From NCBI GenBank assembly GCA_903871805.1, contig CAIQIE010000136.1:1-53536 (forward strand): a DNA stretch of 53,536 bases, given 5' to 3'. This document shows positions 26,346 through 36,109 of the stretch, piece after piece. Within the stretch, counting starts at the first letter, position 1. The number at the start of each line of letters is the position of its first letter. A program made the translations under genes and the position numbers. Origin of the DNA: an uncultured Planctomycetaceae bacterium (GTDB lineage: Bacteria; Planctomycetota; Planctomycetia; Planctomycetales; Planctomycetaceae). The notes below the pieces were generated by a model, which searched no databases, had not been told where the DNA came from, and saw only the letters and a list, made by a program, of their open reading frames with translations.

Positions 26346-27494
26346 ATGGCTGATCAACCGCTTCGAGTGCTTTTGCTGGATGGCGAACTGACTTTCCGTG
26401 GTTCGTCACTGCTGACGTTGCGCATTGCCCGCGGACTGGAAAAGCGTGAACTGGATACGGCGTTGGTCTGCACCGGTCTGACTGGTCTGGAACCTTCGTT
26501 ACTGAAGGGAGTTCGGCTGCACGAAATTCCCGGATACACGATTCCGGTCTGGGGGCTGTTGGTTTTACGCACAATTTATCGAGATTTGAAAGAGCAGCGA
26601 CCGGATGTAATTCATGTTCAGGACAGTCGACTGCTGCCGCAGGGGGCCCGTCTTGCTGCCAAGCTCGGACGCCCGCTGGTAGTGACGGTCGGCGATCACA
26701 CGGAAGCGGCTGCCCTGCACCTGCGTTCTGCGGTTCCCCAACTGAAAATGCTGTTGTCTGTCAGTGCAAGCGTGCAGCAGCATATTCCGCCGTCACCCTT
26801 TCTGGATGCAGTCGAAAAACGTGTGGTTCACCCCGGTGTGGCAGTCCCTGATGCGTCCACCATTGACCTTCCCCTTGACGATGATCGCCCGCCGGTGATC
26901 GGTATGGCCGGCCCACTCGAAGTGGTCAAAGGAGCTTCCTTTTTTTTGCGTGCCTGCCACCGCGTGATTGAAGCGGGGCATGATATTCGGATTGTAATCG
27001 CTGGCAGCGGTCCGGAAGAACACAGTCTTCGTCAGCTCGCCGCTTCACTCGATCTGTCCCGCCGACTGACATTCGTGGACGGTGGTGTTTCCATGAGCGG
27101 CTATCTTTCGGCAATTGACATTTTCTGCCTGCCATCGCTTCAGCAGGGCATCGGCGTGATGATGCTGGAAGCCATGGCCCTGGGAAGACCAGTGATTGCA
27201 TCCGGCGTCGGGGGGGTCACCAGCGTCATCGAAGATCATGTCACCGGGCTAATCGTGCCTCCTTCGGACAGTCGCCGACTCGCTGACAGCATCGTCGAAC
27301 TGCTGCAGGACCGCGATCAGGCCCGACGAATGGCCGTCGCCGGTCAGGAACTGGTCAAAACCCGATTCGACGAAAAACGCATGCTCGATCAACTGACCTC
27401 CATCTACAGAGAAGTGCAGGACGCGACACCGCGAAGCACGGACCCCCTCCCGGTGCATAGCCGTACCAGCACCACCCATCGAGAACGCCCATGA
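26346..27494 (+). CDS. Glycosyltransferase, GT4-like (GT-B fold)
   Basis: A cytoplasmic or membrane-associated protein of 382 residues. The N-terminal domain begins RVLLLDGELTFRGSSLLTLR. The C-terminal nucleotide-sugar domain shows PPVIGMAGPLEVVKGASFFL, IRIVIAGSGPEEHSLRQLA and the acceptor/donor loop QQGIGVMMLEAMALGRPVIA with the conserved EAMALGRPVIAS-type motif of GT4. The length is usual. Its stop overlaps the start of the next gene by ATGA, so both are expected in one transcript. The substrate is unknown; cell-surface polysaccharide synthesis is the general expectation. The family call is sure. Confidence 0.88.
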   Translation: MADQPLRVLLLDGELTFRGSSLLTLRIARGLEKRELDTALVCTGLTGLEPSLLKGVRLHEIPGYTIPVWGLLVLRTIYRDLKEQRPDVIHVQDSRLLPQGARLAAKLGRPLVVTVGDHTEAAALHLRSAVPQLKMLLSVSASVQQHIPPSPFLDAVEKRVVHPGVAVPDASTIDLPLDDDRPPVIGMAGPLEVVKGASFFLRACHRVIEAGHDIRIVIAGSGPEEHSLRQLAASLDLSRRLTFVDGGVSMSGYLSAIDIFCLPSLQQGIGVMMLEAMALGRPVIASGVGGVTSVIEDHVTGLIVPPSDSRRLADSIVELLQDRDQARRMAVAGQELVKTRFDEKRMLDQLTSIYREVQDATPRSTDPLPVHSRTSTTHRERP

Positions 27495-30073
27495 ACTGGC
27501 GATTGCTTTTTTCCGGGGCAGAGTCGACTGGCTGGCTGATCTATGCCGGCACAGCGGTCCTGCTGGCCCTGGGGATCAGCGTCTGGCTTTTGCAGCTTGA
27601 ACGGCGGATGGTATCGCGGACTGTGGGCTGGACGCTGCTGCTGCTAAGAGGTCTCGTTCTGGCTCTGCTGCTGGTGACCATGCTGCAGCCGCTGCTGACC
27701 AAACAGTTTGATATCGCAGAGCGGGGACGTGTCCTTGTGGCCATCGACGCTTCCGTCAGTATGGAAACCCGCGACCGGCACGCAGCCATGGGCGAAAAAT
27801 TGCGCTGGGCCCAGGCGCTCGGTATGCTCGGAAATGCCGGTACTGCAACGCTTCTTGATCGATGGGTGGCGGAGGCCGAATCAGGACGCGAACCCAACTG
27901 GCTCGGTACAGACGACCAGCCACAAAATCCCGTGGAACAGGCCGCATACCAGGCCCGACGCGGGCAGATACAAGAGGCTCTCGACGAGCTGGCCGAAATG
28001 CCAAGAACAGAGTTCGTACGACGGCTGCTGACAGCTTCACCCCAAAAACTGCTGACACAAATCGAAAACGTCATGCCCGTGGATCTGCGTCTGTTTGCCA
28101 CTGAACAACAGGCGATCTCCCCGCAGGAACTGGAAGTCCGGCTGCTGTCAGATCGAGGTGAACTGAATCCCGCCGGTACTGACGCCGTGCAGACCATTCG
28201 CACAATCCTGTCAGAGGAAAATGCCCAGCAGATTCAAGCCTTCGTTCTAGTGACCGACGGACGACAGACCATTCCGGCAGATGCCGCGACAGAAGCGCAA
28301 AGACTGGCGGCCCTGCATGTTCCCGTTTTCACGATTCCAATCGGCTCGCGACTCACTCCTCGCGACCTGTCTGTAGCCGCCATCGATGCCCCGGAAACTG
28401 TCTTTCTCAATGACAAAGCGATTCTCCGTGTTGTGCTGGGAACCTCGGGCTTTGAAGGGCAGCAACTAACCGTTGAACTGCAACAGGACGGTAATGTCCT
28501 GCAGCAACAGACAGTCACGCCTGCAGGTGACTCCGCAGCACTCAGCTTTTCCGTGCCGTCAGACAAATCCGGCAGGTTTGATTATCGGATCGTCAGTCGC
28601 GTTCAGGAAGGAGAACTGCGGGACGATAACAACAGTCGTGAAGTCAGCCTCCAGGTGGTCGATAACAAAGCCCGAGTCATGCTGGTGGATGGGGACGCCC
28701 GATGGGAATTTCGATACCTGAAAAATCTTCTCGAACGTGACCGTCAGGTGCAGTCCACCAGCGTGCTGTTTCGTCAGCCTTATCTGGAAATTCTGAATCA
28801 GCCCGCGATCACTCCTGCCTTGCCCCCACTTGATGCATTTCGCCAACAGCTGACGCAGACCGACGTTCTGATTCTTGGTGATGTGGAACCGAACGAAGTG
28901 GACGAGGCCGTCTGGAAGGTCCTCGACGACGCAGTGACTCGCGATGGCCTGACGCTGGTGATTATCCCCGGTAAAAAAGGCATGCCTCAGGCGTTTCAGT
29001 CACAAACCCTTGCGACGATGCTGCCTGTGACGGACTTTCGGCAAAAGCTGGCGGAACAGTTTCTGACAACGCCTGCGGATTCAGAACAGACGATGTTCCG
29101 CCTGACCCTCTCCGCAGATGCTCAAACGATGCCCATGTTTCAGCTTTCAGAAAACCCGGCCAATCGCGACACATCACTGTCCTCACTTCCCGGTCACCCA
29201 TGGGTTTACGGCGGCGTTGCCAAGCCGGGAGCCAGTGTCTGGGCGACAGCCAGTATTCCGGGCGTGGCCACTGAACCTGAACCTGTGATTGTTCATCAGG
29301 ACTACGGGTTTGGACAGGTTGTCTGGATGGGAATTGACAGTACCTGGCGATGGCGTCGCAGGGCCGGAGATGAATGGCACTACCGGTTCTGGGGACAGCT
29401 GATTCGCTGGGGAGCCCGCAATAAAGCGGCTGCCGGGAACAGCGACGTGCGACTTTCGATTTCGGATGTCATTCTCGAAGAAGGTGAAACGCCTGAAGCG
29501 ACATTGAAGTGGGATCGCCGCCTGATTCCACAACTTGCCGGCGCCACAGTGGAAATTCTGGCCGAACCGCTGGGCCCCGATGGAAAAGTTCTGGAAGCGA
29601 CGACCGCCGAAACCCCGGAAGGCAACCAACCCGGAAACGCTCAGCAGGGTTCAGGACAGGCCACCGTGCTGAAGACCGTTCTGCTGCCTGCCGCGGATGC
29701 CCCGGAACGATTTACTGGCCGCTTGCCCCGCCTGACAGCCGGGCCGTGGCGGATCCGCGCGAATGTGTCCGATTCGCAAATCCCCATTGCTGATTCAGTG
29801 CAGACAGAGGTCTTCGTTCGCAGACAGGTCTCCGCAGAACTTGCGGATGTCAGCTGCAATCGCGAACTGCTGCAGCAACTGGCCCGGCTGAGTGGCGGGG
29901 AGATGATTGAACCGTGGGACGCAGCCAGGCTGACAGCCCTGCTTCAGCCTGAAGATCAGCCCGAGCAGAAAGTCCAGGAACGAACTCTTTGGGATCACTG
30001 GATGGTCATCGTCCTGTTCTTCGGACTCCTGATGTCGGAATGGGTACTACGCCGGTTACACGGGCTGCCATAA
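27491..30073 (+). CDS. vWA/amidotransferase-like membrane protein
   Basis: A protein of 860 residues with two N-terminal membrane helices (LIYAGTAVLLALGISVWLLQ and LLLLRGLVLALLLVTMLQPLL) and one at the C-terminus (WMVIVLFFGLLMSEWVL). The domain after the helices has a vWA-type metal site (VAIDASVSMETRD) and later FVLVTDGRQT. A class-I amidotransferase-like part follows (ARVMLVDGDARWEFRYL, then YGFGQVVWMGIDSTWRWRR) without an obvious catalytic triad. The layout resembles the vWA/BatA-type membrane proteins common in Planctomycetes. It is translationally coupled to the preceding glycosyltransferase. Its role is unknown; it may bind ligands at the cell envelope. Confidence 0.8.
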   Translation: MNWRLLFSGAESTGWLIYAGTAVLLALGISVWLLQLERRMVSRTVGWTLLLLRGLVLALLLVTMLQPLLTKQFDIAERGRVLVAIDASVSMETRDRHAAMGEKLRWAQALGMLGNAGTATLLDRWVAEAESGREPNWLGTDDQPQNPVEQAAYQARRGQIQEALDELAEMPRTEFVRRLLTASPQKLLTQIENVMPVDLRLFATEQQAISPQELEVRLLSDRGELNPAGTDAVQTIRTILSEENAQQIQAFVLVTDGRQTIPADAATEAQRLAALHVPVFTIPIGSRLTPRDLSVAAIDAPETVFLNDKAILRVVLGTSGFEGQQLTVELQQDGNVLQQQTVTPAGDSAALSFSVPSDKSGRFDYRIVSRVQEGELRDDNNSREVSLQVVDNKARVMLVDGDARWEFRYLKNLLERDRQVQSTSVLFRQPYLEILNQPAITPALPPLDAFRQQLTQTDVLILGDVEPNEVDEAVWKVLDDAVTRDGLTLVIIPGKKGMPQAFQSQTLATMLPVTDFRQKLAEQFLTTPADSEQTMFRLTLSADAQTMPMFQLSENPANRDTSLSSLPGHPWVYGGVAKPGASVWATASIPGVATEPEPVIVHQDYGFGQVVWMGIDSTWRWRRRAGDEWHYRFWGQLIRWGARNKAAAGNSDVRLSISDVILEEGETPEATLKWDRRLIPQLAGATVEILAEPLGPDGKVLEATTAETPEGNQPGNAQQGSGQATVLKTVLLPAADAPERFTGRLPRLTAGPWRIRANVSDSQIPIADSVQTEVFVRRQVSAELADVSCNRELLQQLARLSGGEMIEPWDAARLTALLQPEDQPEQKVQERTLWDHWMVIVLFFGLLMSEWVLRRLHGLP

Positions 30074-30145
30074 ACCAGCGGCCATGCCGTTCAGTCAGAC
30101 CATTTCCGCTGCATCCACACTGTGTCCCCGCCGCGACTTCCCGAA

Positions 30146-30958
30146 TCAAAGACGTTCCAACCCCTTCGCAATATGTTCCAGAGCGGCGGGGGCGACCCGG
30201 TTGAAGTAGTCCCAGCTGTGACCACCACCTGTTGTTGTCAGGTCACGTTCGTGCAGAATTCCGGATGAGGACAACTTCATTCCCAGCCGTGCGCAGCCAT
30301 CAAACCAATCGAGATCTGACGGATCGCAGGTGAAGAACTGATGCCGTGGCCATGCCAGTGGGTGAAGATTCAGAACGACCGTTGCCTGTCGCGCGGACTC
30401 CGCATCGGGAAACATCTGATCCAGCGGAATTCCGGAGCCGTAAAGCTGATGGAAGTCCACCGCTGGGGAAATTGCGGCAACCACTGGAAACTTCAGGGCA
30501 TGGCGATACGCCAGCTGCAGCACGCCCTGGCCCCCCATGCTGATTCCCAACAGGGCAATCCGTGGAGGCTCTGTGGAGAAACGCTGCTGGATCCAGGGAA
30601 CGACCGCGTCCATCAACCAGCTTTGTGGCGTCAGCTCGCGGTCGAATTCCTCGCACACAACATCCAGCCACCAGCTGCGTTTTCCGAAGGGACAGACGGC
30701 TGCCAGGCGGTGCTGCTGAAAGAGTCGGGTAAATGGCAGATTTCCGGAAAGCGGAATTTCACCGTGGCCATGCAGAAACAAAACAACGCCTGCAGGGGGA
30801 GCGTCTGAAATCGGGGTAAAGACTTCGACGGTGCGGTCTTCTAAATCGCATTTCTGCCAGCAAGCCAACAGTTCAGAATCGCGGGGTTCTGAAGCAGCCA
30901 CAGCATCCGCCTCAGAGCCTGAAGAACCAGGAAACAGACGTTTCAGCTTGTCAAACAT
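30146..30958 (-). CDS. Alpha/beta-hydrolase (esterase-like)
   Basis: A protein of 270 residues with no signal peptide. It has an alpha/beta-hydrolase core: GVVLFLHGHGEIP supplies the oxyanion-hole loop and ALLGISMGGQGVLQLAYR the nucleophile elbow G-I-S-M-G. TCDPSDLDWFDG is a candidate acid and TTTGGGHSWDYFN carries the catalytic His. This resembles the esterase D/PHB-depolymerase-like group. The ATG at 30958 is the only reasonable start. The gene converges with the vWA protein (gap 72 bases), and the M24 peptidase starts divergently 192 bases away. The substrate cannot be told. Confidence 0.85.
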   Translation of the reverse strand: MFDKLKRLFPGSSGSEADAVAASEPRDSELLACWQKCDLEDRTVEVFTPISDAPPAGVVLFLHGHGEIPLSGNLPFTRLFQQHRLAAVCPFGKRSWWLDVVCEEFDRELTPQSWLMDAVVPWIQQRFSTEPPRIALLGISMGGQGVLQLAYRHALKFPVVAAISPAVDFHQLYGSGIPLDQMFPDAESARQATVVLNLHPLAWPRHQFFTCDPSDLDWFDGCARLGMKLSSSGILHERDLTTTGGGHSWDYFNRVAPAALEHIAKGLERL

Positions 30959-31150
30959 GGGGATGCAAATCCGAAAAAACAGAGAGCTTTATTGAATTGG
31001 GACAGCTTTGTAACATTCAGCCACAACCGGAAGAACCGCGAAATGTGCGCGGACTGAACGGCGAATCAAACAACATCATGCCGGATCCCTTCGATTTAAA
31101 CTATCTGCCCCCCTGGTTGGGAAATCTGCTGAAAAAGTGAGAAGAACGCG

Positions 31151-32269
31151 ATGACTGAGGCAAATTATGAAGCCCGGCGGGCAAAGCTTCTGAAGAAATT
31201 CCGGGAATGCGGCATCGACAGTTTCCTGATCAGCAGCGTTTCAAACGTACGCTACCTGACAGGATTTACCGGTGACTCGTCCTGGTTGTTTCTTTCTCCC
31301 GGCCTCACTGTAATCCTCAGTGATACTCGCTATGAAACGCAGCTGTCGACGGAATGTCCGCACATTCGGACAGAGATTCGCGATGCCGCCAGCACCATTC
31401 TTGATCTTGCCGCCCGCATCGTGGGCGCCTCCGGGGTTCGCCAGACAGGTTTTGAAGCAGAGCATCTGTCATGGGCTACGCACCGCTTGCTGAAAGAGTC
31501 CGTCGACGCGGCGTCCACTGGTACACTGGTGCCCGTTTCGGGACTGGTGGAACGCCAGCGGGAAGTCAAAGACCGATTCGAACTTGAGCAGATTCGCGAC
31601 GCCATTCATGTGGCCGAACGTGGAATTGCCGTGGTTCGCAGCTCTCTGCGACCTGCGCAGACAGAAACCGAAATTCGCTATCTGCTGGAGTCCGCAATGC
31701 GAGACTTCGGAGCGATCGGGCCTGCTTTTGAACCGATCATCGGCGTCGGTCCAACAGCTGCACTGCCACATGCACATGCCGGAAAACGGACAGTCGCTGA
31801 ACACCCGGTCCTGCTGATTGACTGGGGGGCCACCAATATTCACGGTTATCGCAGCGATCTGACACGCGTTTTTCTGACCGGAAAGCCCACCAAACATATA
31901 GAACGGGTTTACCAGACCGTTCTTGCCGCACAGAAGGCGGCAATTGCAGCCATCCGGCCGGGCGCAAAATGCGCGGACGTGGATAAAATTGCCCGCGGAA
32001 TGATCGATGTTGCCGGTTTCGGGAAATTTTTCGGACATGGCCTTGGCCACGGATTCGGGCTGGATATCCATGAATCCCTGAGAATGAGCCCACTTTCGGG
32101 GCAGGTATTTGAACCGGGAATGGTCGTTACGGTAGAGCCAGGCGTCTATCTTCCGGGAAAATTTGGCGTACGGATCGAGGATGATATCCTTGTGACCCAG
32201 GACGGTTGTGAAATTCTCACAAAAGTTCCTCGCGAATTCGAAGAGGCCTTTGTTGGCTTCCTTGCATAA
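31151..32269 (+). CDS. M24-family Xaa-Pro aminopeptidase-like protein
   Basis: A cytoplasmic metallopeptidase of 372 residues with a creatinase-like N-terminal domain (SNVRYLTGFTGDSSWLF) and a pita-bread catalytic domain. All five metal ligands can be seen: Asp in LLIDWGATNIHGYRSD and its second Asp, His in GHGLGHGFGLDIHE, and the two Glu in VTVEPGVY and VRIEDDILV. It removes N-terminal residues next to proline, by family knowledge. It precedes accB by 200 bases on the same strand, an order common in bacteria, although efp, which often lies between them, is absent. It is complete and the family is sure. Confidence 0.9.
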   Translation: MTEANYEARRAKLLKKFRECGIDSFLISSVSNVRYLTGFTGDSSWLFLSPGLTVILSDTRYETQLSTECPHIRTEIRDAASTILDLAARIVGASGVRQTGFEAEHLSWATHRLLKESVDAASTGTLVPVSGLVERQREVKDRFELEQIRDAIHVAERGIAVVRSSLRPAQTETEIRYLLESAMRDFGAIGPAFEPIIGVGPTAALPHAHAGKRTVAEHPVLLIDWGATNIHGYRSDLTRVFLTGKPTKHIERVYQTVLAAQKAAIAAIRPGAKCADVDKIARGMIDVAGFGKFFGHGLGHGFGLDIHESLRMSPLSGQVFEPGMVVTVEPGVYLPGKFGVRIEDDILVTQDGCEILTKVPREFEEAFVGFLA

Positions 32270-32469
32270 ATTTGGTGTTTTTACGATCCTGCGTCTGTCC
32301 GAAATTCGTTTTTGGGCGTGTTTGTGCAAAGAACTGGCAGACACTGTCTGGACTCGTGACAGTGAAGAAATTGCTGCACTCGTTCAGTCTGGTCCACCGG
32401 TAGTAGGTCAGGCGGAAATTTTACAATCAGGAGCACCCTCACCACGGTGCTCGGAGGCTATTTTTTTTC

Positions 32470-32970
32470 ATGGCGAAACCTGTGGAAAACGAAGACAAAG
32501 GCGAATCGTTCGATCTGGACAAGTTCCGGAAGCTTTTACTGTTGATGGAAAAACACGGCGTCACGGAAGTGAGTCTTCAGAACAATGAAGAATCATGGAA
32601 AGTACGTCGTGGGCCTCGACAAGTGGCCTACGCGCCAACTGCGATGCCAGCAGAGTACGCCCCTGTTGCTCAGGCAGCACCGGCTGCGCCCGTGGCTGCA
32701 GCAGCACCACCTGCTCCGGCCGCTCCAGTTGGCATTACCATCAATGCCCCAACCGTCGGGACCTTTTACTCAAGGCCAAGTCCTGACGACCCTGTCTTTG
32801 TAAACGTCGGATCCGTCGTTAAGCCGGACTCCGTGATCTGCATCATCGAAGCGATGAAAGTCTTCAATCAGATTCAGGCAGAGAAATCCGGCCGCATTAT
32901 CGAGGTTCTGGTGCAGAACGGAGATGCTGTTGGATTCGGTCAGCCTCTGTTTCGGCTGGAACCGGCATAG
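32470..32970 (+). CDS. accB: Biotin carboxyl carrier protein of acetyl-CoA carboxylase
   Basis: A protein of 166 residues. The N-terminal part binds the carboxylase complex (DKFRKLLLLMEKHGVTEVSL). An Ala/Pro linker (residues about 55-90) follows, then the biotinyl domain with the biotin-Lys motif IIEAMKVFNQI. It carries CO2 from biotin carboxylase to the carboxyltransferase in fatty-acid synthesis. GGAGG lies 12 bases before the ATG, with a run of eight T between, a slightly long spacing. accC follows 233 bases downstream on the same strand. Confidence 0.95.
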   Translation: MAKPVENEDKGESFDLDKFRKLLLLMEKHGVTEVSLQNNEESWKVRRGPRQVAYAPTAMPAEYAPVAQAAPAAPVAAAAPPAPAAPVGITINAPTVGTFYSRPSPDDPVFVNVGSVVKPDSVICIIEAMKVFNQIQAEKSGRIIEVLVQNGDAVGFGQPLFRLEPA

Positions 32971-33203
32971 ACTGTCGCTGGGATCATCGTGGCATTCCTC
33001 TCCGAATGCCCCGGTGCCATGATCTTTTGCGATGCAGGTAAAGTGGTGGTCGTCGATACCGGCAGTCCCTCCCAAAAGGTCTGCAGGATCGCCGTTGCGC
33101 CACTGCGGCTCGGCTTCCGCAGGTCAGGAAGTCGAGATCGGTTCTCGTTGCATGCCGTGATTTTCGCATCTCTACCTCTGGCTCTCATTCACTGGGCTGA
33201 TTC

Positions 33204-34541
33204 ATGTTTCAAAGAATTCTGATAGCCAATCGCGGCGAAATTGCTCTTCGAATTATTCGAGCCTGTCGTGAGCTGGGTATCGAAACGGTGGCCGTTTACA
33301 GCGAAGCCGACAAAGGTGCGCACTACCTGGAACTGGCGGACGAGGCATGGTGTATCGGGCCTCCGCAGGCACTGGAAAGCTACCTGCAGATCAAACGCAT
33401 CATCAGTGCGGCAGAAATCGGCAACGTACAGGCCGTGCATCCGGGATACGGATTTCTTGCCGAAAACGCGCACTTCGCGGAAGTTTGTCGCAGTTGCAAC
33501 ATCGAATTTATCGGGCCACCGGTCGAAGCCATGCAGCAGCTGGGAGACAAAGTCAGTGCCCGCGAAATCGCCATGAAAGCCGGTGTGCCCTGCGTTCCGG
33601 GAAGTGATGGCCTGGTCAGCGATGTGGAAGATGCCGTAAAAATCGCAGACAGGATCGGATATCCTGTGCTGATCAAAGCCACTGCCGGTGGTGGCGGTAA
33701 GGGAATGCGGGTGGCAGGCAACGAAATTTCACTCCGTGCCGGGCTCGCCGCGGCAAGTGCTGAAGCCGAAAAGGCTTTCAAAAATGCCGGCGTGTACCTC
33801 GAAAAATACATCGAAAGACCGCGCCACGTTGAAGTTCAGATCCTGGCGGACAACCACGGAAACGTGGTCCACCTTTGGGAAAGAGACTGCTCAATGCAGC
33901 GTCGCCATCAAAAACTGATTGAAGAAAGCCCGGCACCAAAACTTCCGGAAGACGTCCGCCAAAGAATCTGCTCATGCGCTGTCGAACTGGTCAAAAAGGC
34001 CGGCTACACAAACGCGGGAACCTGCGAATTCATCGTCGATAAAAACTTCAACTTCTACTTTATCGAAGTCAATGCTCGTATTCAGGTGGAACATCCCGTC
34101 ACGGAACTTGTCACGGGAATTGACCTGATCAAGCAGCAGATCCTCATCGCTGCCGGCGAGAAACTGCCGTTCACTCAGGCCGATATTCCACATTCCGGGT
34201 GCGCCATTGAACTCCGGGTCAATGCCGAAGACCCCGATAATGGCTTTAGAGGAAGCCCGGGTACAATCACCAAACTTCGTCTTCCAGGTGGGCCGGGAGT
34301 GCGATTTGATTCGCATGTCTACGAAGGCTACACCATCAGCCCCTACTATGACTCCATGATCGGAAAACTGATCGTCTGGAAGCCAACCCGCAGGGAAGCG
34401 ATCGAATGCATGCGGCGCTGCCTGCATGAATTTGTGATCGAAGGTGTGAAGACAACCCTGCCACTGGCAAAGAAAATGTTCAGCCATGCAGACTTCGTAG
34501 ACTTCAATATCGACACCACCTTTGTGGAACGCACGTTCTGA
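33204..34541 (+). CDS. accC: Biotin carboxylase subunit of acetyl-CoA carboxylase
   Basis: An ATP-grasp enzyme of 445 residues (usual length) that carboxylates the biotin on AccB with bicarbonate and ATP. The N-terminal domain opens with [20 protein letters not shown]. The Gly-rich ATP loop [13 protein letters not shown], the metal-binding [16 protein letters not shown] and [16 protein letters not shown] with the active-site Arg are all present. The C-terminal domain includes [19 protein letters not shown]. It forms a functional set with accB just upstream. The assignment is very sure. Confidence 0.96.
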   Translation: MFQRILIANRGEIALRIIRACRELGIETVAVYSEADKGAHYLELADEAWCIGPPQALESYLQIKRIISAAEIGNVQAVHPGYGFLAENAHFAEVCRSCNIEFIGPPVEAMQQLGDKVSAREIAMKAGVPCVPGSDGLVSDVEDAVKIADRIGYPVLIKATAGGGGKGMRVAGNEISLRAGLAAASAEAEKAFKNAGVYLEKYIERPRHVEVQILADNHGNVVHLWERDCSMQRRHQKLIEESPAPKLPEDVRQRICSCAVELVKKAGYTNAGTCEFIVDKNFNFYFIEVNARIQVEHPVTELVTGIDLIKQQILIAAGEKLPFTQADIPHSGCAIELRVNAEDPDNGFRGSPGTITKLRLPGGPGVRFDSHVYEGYTISPYYDSMIGKLIVWKPTRREAIECMRRCLHEFVIEGVKTTLPLAKKMFSHADFVDFNIDTTFVERTF

Positions 34542-34624
34542 TCGTGCTTGCTCGGCGGCCAACCGCTGCCGCAGCCGGGCCGCACAGGGCAGCAACTTCA
34601 CTACATTTACGTTGTGACCAACCT

Positions 34625-34673
34625 AACGCCATCAGGCCGATTCCCCACACTGCATTCCGTGCCTGACGGCGTT
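34625..34673 (+). promoter_or_regulatory. Long-loop inverted repeat in the pfp leader
   Basis: aacgccatcaggc (34625-34637) and gcctgacggcgtt (34661-34673) pair at 12 of 13 positions around a 23-base loop. It ends 63 bases before the phosphofructokinase ATG and has no T tract after it. It may be a weak accC terminator, a leader structure or an operator; the sequence does not decide. Confidence 0.35.
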
Positions 34674-34736
34674 CCTTGTGAGATTCACATCTCCTCACGT
34701 ACCGAGTTTATTCTTCAGCCTACAGGAAGTTTTTCT

Positions 34737-35996
34737 ATGTCTCAGGAAATCAAGCGAGTTGCATTGTTGTTTGCCGGCGGGCCGGCTCCAGGCGCTAATG
34801 CCGTTATCTCAGCATGTGCCATCTCCTTCCTTCGCGCTGGCATTGAAGTCGTTGGGATCCGCTACGGATACTCCAATCTCATTGACTACTCCCCTTCGTC
34901 CCCACTGATCGAAGGACAGCATTACAAAATGCTGACGGAAGTCTCCATGAGAAGAAGTCGCAGCAAAGAGGGAATCCTTATCGGGACTGCGCGAGCAAAT
35001 CCCGGGAAGCAGATTACCTCACCCGCAGATCTTGAACACCCCGAAAAATCGGCACCGATGCGACGCGTCTATGAGGCTCTCCGGTCCATCGGTGTGGATG
35101 CCCTCGTGTCCATCGGTGGTGACGACACTCTCAAGACCGCCAACAAGCTGAAAATGTTTCAGGACCGGCTGCCGGCCGATCAGAAGCGGATGCCAGTTGT
35201 TCACGTCCCGAAAACGATCGACAATGACTACGCCGGAATTGACTTCACATTCGGCTACTTCACCGCGGTCGAAACTCTGGGAACCGAAATTCGCAATCTG
35301 CATGCTGATGCGGAAGCTGCTCGTGCCTACTTCATCGTCGAAAGCATGGGACGCAGTGCCGGGTGGCTTGCCTACGGTGCCGCCATCGCTGGCGAAGCCA
35401 ACATGGTCATCAGCGTGGAAGACATTACTGACGAATATCTCGCACCCGAATCGACTCCTAAACGCAAAGTCATGAACCTTGACAAAGTCGTCGGACGAAT
35501 CGTCAGGATGATGCGGAACCGACAGGAAAAAGAAGGCAAGGAATATGGGGTCGTGGTCCTGGCGGAAGGACTTGCCGAGTATCTCTCCGATGAAGTTCTG
35601 AAAGACGTCCCTCGCGATGATCATGGGCACATCTCAGTTGCCAATGTTGACCTTGGTAAAATGGTCGCCAAGCGTGTGGCTGCCGAATTCAAGAAGCAGA
35701 CCGGTATCACCCGCAAAGCGACCGGAATTCAGTTGGGCTACGAATGCCGTTGTGCTCGACCACATGCGTTTGACGTGATGCTGGGAAGTCAGCTTGGCGT
35801 CGGCGCGTTTCGCGCACTGAATGAGCAGAAACTGAATGGTGTGATGGTCTCCGTCTCCGGACAACTGGACCTGCACTTTGTCCCATTCGAAAAGCTCGTC
35901 GATCCAAACACACTGGTGACCGTTGTGCGTTTCATTCAACCAGGCTGCGACTTCCACAAGCTGGCCGGCTTCCTGTCCAGCTTCCACGAAGCGTGA
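34737..35996 (+). CDS. pfp: Phosphofructokinase, PPi-dependent type by motif
   Basis: A cytoplasmic glycolytic enzyme of 419 residues. Active-site motifs are FAGGPAPGANAVIS, SIGGDDTLKTA, VPKTIDNDYAG and ESMGRSAGWLAYG. The GGDD and PKTIDND signatures, rather than GGDGS and GTIDND, are known to mark PPi-dependent enzymes, which phosphorylate fructose 6-phosphate reversibly with pyrophosphate. The ATG at 34737 has AGGAAG nine bases upstream and starts at the conserved part; the frame is open further upstream but without a good start. A strong terminator follows. The assignment to phosphofructokinase is sure; PPi use is inferred from the two motifs. Confidence 0.9.
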   Translation: MSQEIKRVALLFAGGPAPGANAVISACAISFLRAGIEVVGIRYGYSNLIDYSPSSPLIEGQHYKMLTEVSMRRSRSKEGILIGTARANPGKQITSPADLEHPEKSAPMRRVYEALRSIGVDALVSIGGDDTLKTANKLKMFQDRLPADQKRMPVVHVPKTIDNDYAGIDFTFGYFTAVETLGTEIRNLHADAEAARAYFIVESMGRSAGWLAYGAAIAGEANMVISVEDITDEYLAPESTPKRKVMNLDKVVGRIVRMMRNRQEKEGKEYGVVVLAEGLAEYLSDEVLKDVPRDDHGHISVANVDLGKMVAKRVAAEFKKQTGITRKATGIQLGYECRCARPHAFDVMLGSQLGVGAFRALNEQKLNGVMVSVSGQLDLHFVPFEKLVDPNTLVTVVRFIQPGCDFHKLAGFLSSFHEA

Positions 35997-36040
35997 GCCT
36001 TGAAGTAATGGCCCGCCGGTACAGGATATGATTCAGAAGA

Positions 36041-36069
36041 AAACCGGTCTGAACCCAGACCGGTTTTTT
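36041..36069 (+). terminator. Rho-independent terminator of pfp, possibly bidirectional
   Basis: aaaccggtctg (36041-36051) and cagaccggttt (36056-36066) pair perfectly around a 4-base loop, with T continuing to 36069. On the minus strand the same hairpin ends in TTTTCTTC, so it may also terminate the Uma2-like gene, whose stop is at 36110. Confidence 0.9.
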
Positions 36070-36109
36070 CGTGCGCAGTTCCTAAGACTTCGTTTTGCGG
36101 CCTGGAGTA

